Positions 57,156 through 64,000 of a DNA stretch of 64,000 nucleotides are shown piece by piece. Origin of the DNA: Undaria pinnatifida. Lineage: Eukaryota > Sar > Phaeophyceae > Laminariales > Alariaceae. The stretch spans positions 1,038,116 through 1,102,115 of the forward strand of contig JABAKD010000006.1 in NCBI GenBank assembly GCA_012845835.1, given 5' to 3'. The notes beneath the pieces are model-generated. The model did not search any database and was not told the DNA's origin. It saw nothing but the letters and a program-made list of their open reading frames with translations. The position numbers were made by a program, and so were the translations under genes. The first letter of the stretch is position 1. Each line of letters opens with the position of its first letter.

Positions 57156-57954
57156 GATACTATACCTTCCTATAGTGCGGGTATGTGCCAGCCAACAATA
57201 TCGGCAGTAGCCAGGACACCGGCACTATTGGGTATGCACCGATGCTAGCGGGTTCCAGTCGCGCCAAGCGATTGCACCAGCACTATACGGGAACAGGCAA
57301 TATTTAACCGGCACTATAGGGACACCCTCACTGAACAGCTACCAGGCACCAGTACCACAGGTACCTGGTACCGGTATGTATTGCCCCGCAGCGGCTACCC
57401 GGCTTCCCTGTTGAGAGGTAGCCGGGACTCAGGTCAACTTGGGGTCCGTGGGGCAGGCGCTACTGGTAGCGCCCCGATGTCTGCGGTGCCCATGCTGGGA
57501 CCTAACCAAGTCGAGTGCGTGCGTTGTTCTTGTGGGTGTTGTGTCGATGGTGGTGTTGCTACTCGTACGGGCTCCAAAACCCTCAGGCTGATTGATACAT
57601 GCCGACTCTGATTTGCCCACCATGATTTGGTTACTGTATAATGCCTATCTGGGCTCAAGTGTAAGAACTATTTGAATTTTAAATAAATATAAAACGATAT
57701 TTATAATTCCGTCCGATTGGGTCTGATCTGATGATACGTCGTCGTATTGATTTTTTGGCGGTTTCACGTTGTGGGGAGTTTTTATTGCCTGAAGTGCGTT
57801 TCCATTTGTTCACTCAACTACAAATTTGCTAATGTGATGCGGCGCAATTACAGCTGCGCTACTTGCTGCTCTCCTTCCTCGCGTCTCGTGTATCCTGCTT
57901 CCGGTTCGGGAACAGTACTCAGCAGAAGCAGTACAACGCGCGACGCACATCAGC
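57156..57954. promoter_or_regulatory. Probable divergent promoter region
   Basis: About 800 bp between two oppositely directed start codons (57155 minus, 57955 plus). It contains a cluster of GGTACC/ACCGGTA motifs at 57340-57380 (CAGGTACCTGGTACCGGTAT) and AT-rich blocks at 57670-57710. No defined TATA box or known factor site can be assigned. Confidence 0.45.
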
Positions 57955-58575
57955 ATGAGGCTGCACGTAGCGTCCCTTGCGGTAACCACGTGTTGCCTTT
58001 TGCTACGCTTGGAAGCGCTCGTTACTCTTCCCCAGATGGCGCTTAGGTTAGCGTTTGAGAGATCGTCTATGCAACGAACACATCCGCGGCATCATCAGCA
58101 GCATCATCATTGCCATCAGCAGCAATACCAGCAGCTTAGACTAGATATGGGTACAAAACACACCCTGAACTGTCACTGCAGCTTTGGCGTCGGCCGTAAG
58201 CCTCAGCTATCCCTGCCAGCCAGGTGGACAACACCAAAAACCACCCCGTTGCAACAGCAACAGCGACGGCAGGGTTCCTCCCGGGGCGATGCTAGATGGG
58301 TCCCCGGGAAACATGCGGGGCCTGAAGCTCTGTTGGCGAGGTGGGGGGCCGCGTCGTCGGATACAGGTGGGGGGGAAGAGGAGAGCAATGCTCTGCTTCT
58401 CAGGATGGACTTCGAGGATGCCGATGTGGAGGGGCTTCGAAATTGGATTAGAAGGTACGAAGATACAAACAATGCGGGTGCGGCACGCGGTACATCCCAA
58501 TCTGAATGGAAATTTAAGGATTGTTGTAATTCTAACATGAATAACGACACGGCTATTATACATTTACGTTCGTAG
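57955..58575 (+). CDS. First exon of an unknown gene with signal-like N-terminus
   Basis: Open for 206 codons from ATG. The first 22 residues, MRLHVASLAVTTCCLLLRLE, look like a signal peptide. MALRLAFERSS follows, where an Ala-Phe junction with a downstream Arg/Ser/Gln/His-rich stretch resembles the bipartite plastid presequence of heterokont algae. A Gln/His-rich segment (residues 42-60) and an acidic end, RMDFEDADVEGLRNWIRR, follow. Probable donors are AGAAG|GTACGA at 58454 or GCG|GTACAT at 58489. The (TTG)n tract beyond would be intronic. Function unknown; downstream exons not identified. Confidence 0.6.
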   Translation: MRLHVASLAVTTCCLLLRLEALVTLPQMALRLAFERSSMQRTHPRHHQQHHHCHQQQYQQLRLDMGTKHTLNCHCSFGVGRKPQLSLPARWTTPKTTPLQQQQRRQGSSRGDARWVPGKHAGPEALLARWGAASSDTGGGEEESNALLLRMDFEDADVEGLRNWIRRYEDTNNAGAARGTSQSEWKFKDCCNSNMNNDTAIIHLRS

Positions 58576-58621
58576 TGGCACGCGGGTTGTGGCGGGTTGT
58601 TCGGTGGTCTGACATTTTGCT

Positions 58622-58798
<177 letters not shown>

Positions 58799-58838
58799 GT
58801 TGTTGTTGGTGGTGGTGGTGGTGGTGGTGGTGGTGTGG

Positions 58839-58878
<40 letters not shown>

Positions 58879-58885
58879 GCTGCTG

Positions 58886-58918
<33 letters not shown>

Positions 58919-58939
58919 TCGTTGTCGCTGTCGCTATCG

Positions 58940-59002
<63 letters not shown>

Positions 59003-59200
59003 ACGCTCTCGCGGTCGCGGTCGCGGTCGCGGTTGCTGTCGCTGTCGTTGTCGTTGTCGTTGTCGTTGCGGTTGCGGTTGCGGTTGCGGTAGCCGTCGCG
59101 GTCGCGGTCGCGGTCGCGGTCGCGGTCGCGGTCGCGGTCGCGGTCGGTGTGGTTGTGGTTGTGGTTGTGGTTGTGGTTGTTGTTGTGGTTGTTGTGGTGG

Positions 59201-59255
<55 letters not shown>

Positions 59256-59256
59256 C

Positions 59257-59304
<48 letters not shown>

Positions 59305-59325
59305 GCTGTTGTGGTTGACTCTCTG
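58799..59325 (+). repeat. Compound trinucleotide/hexanucleotide tract
   Basis: In order: (GGT)n 58806-58835, (GCT)n 58840-58875, (GTCGCT)n 58880-59020, (GGTCGC)n near 59010, (GTTGTC)n, (GGTTGC)n, (GGTCGC)n 59090-59145, (GGTTGT)n, then (TTG)n 59200-59310. Each block differs from the next by one or two bases, as if successive mutant units had been amplified. Long Cys, Leu, Val, Ala, Thr or Gln frames here are artefacts of the repeat. Confidence 0.97.
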
Positions 59326-59344
59326 TTGGTATGGTATGTGATGT

Positions 59345-60402
59345 GACGCGTGCCACGATAGAGGTGCACCGCTTTTTTTCTATTACAACCCCTCAATTTG
59401 GGGGCTGAAGGCCATTTCTTATACAGTCGGATTCCGCCAGTGGAAAACGACCCTTTTCGACTGGACTTCTTTTCGACTGGATTACTCTGGTCCTTCTTCT
59501 TATTGTCAGTCGAGTCGATTTTATAGTTTTTGTGCTCTTCCTAGAGGCGGTAGGTGTGAGGGAGTACTGCTGTATGGCACTCGAAAATCGGTTGGCAGCT
59601 CTGTGCTTCGCGCGTTCTTCGCGAGCAACGCGTGCTTCACGCGCGACGAACCTTCGTCCTAGCGGGTTGGTGGCGTTGGGCTTAGCCGAAAGCCGCCAAA
59701 GCTACGTTCGTGGCGTTGCACTCAGCCGAGAGCCGCCAAAGCTACAGCAGGCGTAGCCGTTGTTGGCAAAATGGCATCGATAACGCGCGCTACTGCTGCC
59801 GTGTAATACACGCTGCTGGCGAGCGGAGCTAGGAGTGCGCCACGCTGACTTGCGGCGAAAATCAACAGCAGTGATAGCCAAGGCAGCGTCGGCGCTGTTG
59901 TATGATACTGCTGTGTGGTACCTGGTATGGGTGTGTGGGCGTGTGGGTGTGTGTTTGTGGTGGGATGAGCGATGCGATGGTTCAAAACACAGGTGTAAAA
60001 CTTTTTCAACTGAGTTTTTCGACTGACAGATCCAGTCGAAAAAGTCAAGTTTTTCGACTGGATCCCCCAGTCGGAAAACTCAGCCGAAAAAAGTTGGGTC
60101 GAAAAAGCCCTTTTTCGACTGTGTAAGAAAGCCCGATTTGTGCCTCAGTCGAAAACAGCCGTTTTCGACTGACAAATCCGACTGTATAAGAACTGGCCTA
60201 AGACCTCTCCCAAAAACTGATTTGGAGAAAATAAAACTGCTACATAAACCGGATGAAGAATCCCATGGCCGAGGTACACACAAAATTCATGCAAAAAAAA
60301 CCCGGCCTATTATTGAGTTTTTTTTCGACGATTTGGGTCAAGGAGCCCCGTCAATCGGAAACACTTTCACACGAAAAGTGATACCTCTATCGTTGCGTGC
60401 GT
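59345..60402 (-). mobile_element. MITE family A copy interrupted by a PIF/Harbinger-like element
   Basis: Left tip GACGCGTGCCACGATAGAGG, right tip GATACCTCTATCGTTGCGTG. The two halves (59345-59409 and 60199-60402) together give the normal family A order: CTCAATTTGGGGGCT, TAAGACCTCTCCCAAAAAC, CCCATGGCCGAGGTACACAC, AAGGAGCCCCGTCAATCGGA. Confidence 0.9.
59410..60198. mobile_element. PIF/Harbinger-like non-autonomous element
   Basis: 789 bp with inverted ends GGCCATTTCTTATACAGTCG and, reversed, GGCCAGTTCTTATACAGTCG. It is flanked by GAA (59407-59409) and TAA (60199-60201); intact family A copies have TTAAG here, so a TAA duplication with one mutated base is likely. TWA duplications and GGxC ends point to PIF/Harbinger. 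The sub-ends are rich in TTTTTCGACTG and its inverse. No transposase frame. Confidence 0.85.
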
Positions 60403-61200
60403 CATGTACCAGAGATGACAACATCACTCGTACCAGGGTACGTTTGGCCGCGGTATAGTTTTTCGAGCACAGTACCCACAAGGAACGCCAGTCCTCTTTT
60501 TGGAGGTGAAATATATGGAGGCAGAACGCTAGGCAGAATAAAAAAGTGAGGGTAGAACCTCAGCTCTAAACATAAACAAACGAGACGTCCGTAGCAGCGA
60601 ACCGCGGAGTTGAAAACGAAGAGAAGCATCACAAGAGAGGTGCGAGCAGACCAAAAGAGGGTGACGCAAGAAAAGAGAACGAAAAACATATGTATGAGGT
60701 AGTGTTAGTAGTAGCACCATAGCAAAGAGGCAGCAGCAACAACTAAGTAGGAGCAAAGAATATTAGTAAAAACAAGATATGACCGATACCACAAAAAAAA
60801 CGTCAACGCGTGCCAGGTGGGATGAGGAGAGAACTAGGAGGAGGACAATTATTGTCTTTGTGCAAACACGAGATTGAGTATGTATTAGTAGTTTTTTTCG
60901 GGCTACTACGCCAATTTTTTTCATGGCAGTTATTATATGTGTTGCAGTTGAGGCAACGTCCCCCAAAAAATGTCAACAATCAAAGTTGTATTTGTTTAAG
61001 AAAAAGCAGTTAGGAACGCGAATATTTCTTGAATGAAAAATACACTTATATCATACCAGGTATGTAGTAGGAGAAGGTGAACCGAGAGCAGACGGCTCTA
61101 GACAGACGAAAACGTAGAAATGTCGTGGAAGACGCACAGATAGCATGGGGGGATAGGAGCACGACGCGTGAGAGTAAAAACGGAAGGATCCCTTTCGGAG
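60403..61200. other. Unassigned sequence, probably intron of the plus-strand gene
   Basis: A/G-rich sequence with GGGTGACGCAAGAA at 60660, recurring at 61733. No exon or repeat family recognised. Confidence 0.35.
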
Positions 61201-61208
61201 GGGGGTAC

Positions 61209-61602
61209 TGTAATGGAGTGCTCTCCGTACAAGGATAGTTTATAGATTCGACGTGAAACCATGTCATGGTTGAGGTAAAACCACGTGATATTATATGTCA
61301 CATTCACGTCTCAAGGCCAAAAAGATGGGCGATAATGTAGGTGACGATGATGGGACAAGCAGGGCGCCCCTCATCTCACTACCCTGCCCTACCCTGCCCT
61401 ACGCTGCCTAGCCCTGTTATGTCTGTTTTTTCTCATTATATTTAGGGAATAATGCATAATAAGCTTTGAGCCTAGCCAGCGAGCCATGAGGAGAGACTAT
61501 CAAAGACACCGGAACGCATGAGGGGCACGTTTCCCAACGCCGATCAACCACGCACCCCCCACTCGGAGTGCTGTCACATTGCCCACTCGGAGTACTGTCA
61601 CA
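61209..61602. mobile_element. LTR-like element (solo), copy 2, with GTAC target duplication
   Basis: 394 bp from TGTAATGGAGTGCTCTCCGT to CGGAGTACTGTCACA, flanked by GTAC at 61205-61208 and 61603-61606. Co-linear with 40880-41267. The last segment is doubled (CACTCGGAGTGCTGTCACAT and ACTCGGAGTACTGTCACA). Confidence 0.85.
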
Positions 61603-61606
61603 GTAC

Positions 61607-62200
61607 GTAGCGATTAGACGAAGAAGAGGCAACTAAAGAAGCTCTTGTGCAGTACGTGCAGGTCAAAATACGTCGACATCCAAAATTGCGCACGAAGAAA
61701 GGTATTACAAATCAATAATTAGGTGCAGAAGAGGGTGACGCAAGAAGATTAATAACGCGTACCATCGTTTTTTTGTGTGTGCACTTTCTGTGCTTGTTTA
61801 CGTAGCGAGAACAGTGTTCCGTCGCCCCTACCCTGCTTTTTAACGATGTACATACGAATTTATTTTATTCTCAATAGCAGCACAATCATCGCTTTTGTTT
61901 TATACACGGTATAGTTGCTGTCCCACTTCCTTGATACCTCGAACCTGGGTACGGTATAGTACAGCCACCATACGGCCGCAGCGCACACACTTTAAATGGC
62001 GGAGAAATAATCGCGAAAAATAACAAAAGCATTAAAAAAAATCAGCAGGAGCCAGCAGCAACAAACAATCCTCGTGTATTTTTTTTAAGAACCAGAGGAA
62101 CCAGCTGAACAAGATACGATACTTGCTTTTCGGAGTCCCCAGACCGGTAAGCTATAGTTGGCGTCCCCCATGCTGAAATTCTATAATTTCTAATGGGCAC
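61607..62200. other. Unassigned sequence
   Basis: No repeat family or exon recognised. A short CAGCAGGAGCCAGCAGCAAC run at 62043. Confidence 0.35.
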
Positions 62201-62408
62201 ACTGCTTGACTGACTCCTTTCAATCCTACGGCGCTACGCGCTCTCGCTCCCCTGTGCCCCAGGCGGCCGTCTCTGGCAAGCGCGACAGCTCTTCTGTCGC
62301 TGCTGTCTGGGCTATCCTATTTTTTTCGTCTCGAGACGATCGACCAAAATTATCTGTTAAACCAGAATCCTTTCCACGCCTCCACAAACACCACTTTACT
62401 ACTTAAAG

Positions 62409-63029
62409 TTATATTTTCGAAGCCCCCAAACCGGTAAGATATCCTGAAATCAAGTAAAACACAGACAGGAAAGAACGCGTTTTTTTTTTCCGTTGCACGT
62501 ACCAAGTACGAATATCAACGTACGTATTACAGAAACCCAGCCCCAACTGCTTGTTAGGTGCTAATTCTGACGTATGGGGAGGAGTGTGGTGTCGCTTTCT
62601 CGTGTTGTCGAGTGTACCCCTGCCTAGCTTCCCCTGGCCCATCCAGAATCGACTGCGCAAGGCCCAACCACTCGACCTTTTGAGCGAGAATGCAAGCCCA
62701 AACGTCGCGCCAAAGCGATTTGCGGGCTGAAAGAGCCTGGGATAGCGGCCGCACTGGGGGAACCAACAACAATCTTGCCATGGTTGGGTGCTCTCGCGTA
62801 TTGTGTTGGACTTCTCCTTGCATGGCTTGGGGGATCCCTTGCATCTATTGTGCAGCTTCCGGCGGCTTTTCCTTAGCTTCAAGCAACATGACGCTTGTGG
62901 TGTTGCATACCATGTTTCGAGTGAAACGTCGAGTTGGCACTGTCGTAGTTCTCTTCCTGTGGCGACAGGATGGAGCCCGGCTGCAGGAGTGTTATGCCGT
63001 CGCTGAATTTGCGAGGCTGGAACAGTCAA
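62409..63029 (-). CDS. Unrecognised 206-codon open frame
   Basis: It is the longest minus-strand frame outside repeats in this half. Composition is basic and Cys/Trp-containing (CCLKLRKSRRKLHNRCKGSP, FSLKRSSGWALRSRFWMGQG). An overlapping frame (62554-62844) has SLWRDVWACILAQKVEWLGL. I recognise no family in either. It could be a transposon remnant or chance; no splice sites or repeats support a gene model. Confidence 0.2.
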   Translation of the reverse strand: MTVPASQIQRRHNTPAAGLHPVATGRELRQCQLDVSLETWYATPQASCCLKLRKSRRKLHNRCKGSPKPCKEKSNTIRESTQPWQDCCWFPQCGRYPRLFQPANRFGATFGLAFSLKRSSGWALRSRFWMGQGKLGRGTLDNTRKRHHTPPHTSELAPNKQLGLGFCNTYVDIRTWYVQRKKKTRSFLSVFYLISGYLTGLGASKI

Positions 63030-63129
63030 CGATCAGAAGGTTTCAAGCTACTCGTAGATGAAAAGGAGCTTGAAGGTCTCGGGTGATAGGCTGCAGTGAT
63101 GTGAGCAGCTACTATTGCTGTTGAAGTAG

Positions 63130-63245
63130 CGACAAGAGCTAGGTAGGGCTTAAGAGTTAGAAACCGGGCAAAAAAACGGACGATACGAGAAGAGGTAGGG
63201 CTAAAGAGCTAGAAACCGGGCAAGAAACCGAGCGATACGAAAAGC
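63130..63245. repeat. Tandem duplication, 2 x about 52 bp
   Basis: TAGGGCTTAAGAGTTAGAAA, CCGGGCAAAAAAACGGACGA, TACGAGAAGAGG is followed at once by a second copy with eight or so differences. Confidence 0.9.
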
Positions 63246-63589
63246 GTACTGAAAGAGCATAGTGGGAAGCTAGAGGAAACTGCTCATCTCTTTCCCCGAA
63301 AAAATTCAGTGGATGCGAATCATGATCGATCTGTCCAGCCAGAAGCAAGCCTGCTTGGGCTAGTCGAACCAAAACGTATGTGAAAGCGAGCTTTGGGCTG
63401 GTCGCATCGGCCACCGCACACGAGTTTATATTTATTAGTAATATGCTGCATTACCGTTCTCTCGTCAAAGTATTAGTCCCTTTGAGTACTAGACGGAGGC
63501 GTTACGCGTTGCCGGACCACCACCCCTACCCCCACCCTCACCCCCTGCTAAGAAGAGTATGTTGCCTAGCTTATCAGTTATTCGAAAAG

Positions 63590-63765
63590 ATGGCCGACAT
63601 AAGCTTTGAATTATATCCAACCCTAAGCGCAATCCTAACCCTCTCCCTAACCGCATCAAGCCCAATCAACCATTGCAGGGATATTCCCCTTCGTCTCGTA
63701 CGCAGTGTGCCTCAGGCCAACTCTTATGGGAGACAAAACCAAAAACCAAAACAGGTTTCCCACTT
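63590..63765 (-). repeat. Repeat with telomere-like core, third copy
   Basis: CCAACCCTAAGCGCAATCCT, AACCCTCTCCCTAACCGCAT, then CAACCATTGCAGGGATATTC, CCCTTCGTCTCGTACGCAGT and GTGCCTCAGGCCAAC: the order of 50620-50720, decayed. Confidence 0.6.
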
Positions 63766-64000
63766 ATGGTGTTGACACCCACACGTAAATATTACGGTGG
63801 ACTACCTGGTACTCCGTTGCACCCGTAGTAAGGTAACTATCCTCAACGCCCGGGCCCTCAAACTTGGCAGCGGGCACCTTCAAAGCGGTAGGGTATACAG
63901 CCTCGAAGGTTTGACGCCATCTCGCGCCCTGTGAGGCGAGGAATCACCGGCGGCGTGTGCAAAACTCACATTTTTTTTGTTTGGGCAGTGATCAGAAATG
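63766..64000. other. Window end, unassigned
   Basis: One TACCTGGTA palindrome at 63803. Nothing else recognised. Confidence 0.4.

Overview
This is eukaryotic nuclear DNA: GT-AG spliceosomal introns, tRNA-derived SINEs, several MITE families, LTR-like elements, satellites and huge microsatellites, with very little coding sequence. The gene content fits an alga or another protist with a repeat-rich genome: a cyclic-nucleotide phosphodiesterase (PDE) preceded by a hydrophobic exon, a possible heterokont-type plastid presequence, and interstitial TTAGGG/TTTAGGG tracts. A stramenopile is my best guess. The species cannot be named from the sequence.

The main gene is on the minus strand. It appears to run from a hydrophobic first exon (56928-57155) to a stop codon at 4022, about 53 kb. 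I recovered 13 exons by reading conserved PDE motifs and matching splice sites. In 5' to 3' order on the minus strand they are 57155-56928, 47990-47757, 42019-41931, 41734-41545, 35927-35853, 34165-34073, 33135-33052, 13276-13148, 12573-12469, 9682-9527, 8263-8030, 4565-4435 and 4075-4022. They total about 1.8 kb. Most are phase 0 at both ends, and the order follows the PDE fold: [44 protein letters not shown], then the C-terminal helix. At least three stretches of the protein lie in exons I did not find: the rest of the hydrophobic domain, the start of the catalytic domain, and the exon with the last metal-binding Asp.

The introns hold the rest of the window. The most unusual pattern is that several exon ends, splice site included, recur as decayed serial copies in the neighbouring intron. 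Acceptor-side copies lie upstream and donor-side copies downstream in the direction of transcription. This is seen at five exons.

Layout: 1-4021 is 3' flank with tandem repeats. 4022-13276 holds the catalytic exons with their echoes. 13382-17220 is a 107-bp satellite with a 1,070-bp higher-order period. 17-33 kb holds MITEs, SINEs, minisatellites and a 1.4-kb (TTGG)n tract. 33-42 kb holds five exons among nested transposons. 42.6-50.7 kb is a field of palindrome-bearing repeats. 50.7-56.9 kb has LTR-like pieces, MITEs and first-exon echoes. 57156-57954 is a probable divergent promoter region. From 57955 a plus-strand gene begins with an N-terminal signal-like sequence, followed by a 0.7-kb compound trinucleotide tract and unassigned sequence to 64000.

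Four nested insertions with target-site duplications can be read directly: a MULE-like foldback in a SINE, a PIF/Harbinger-like element in a MITE, an LTR-like element in a second MITE, and a second LTR-like element in a palindromic repeat.
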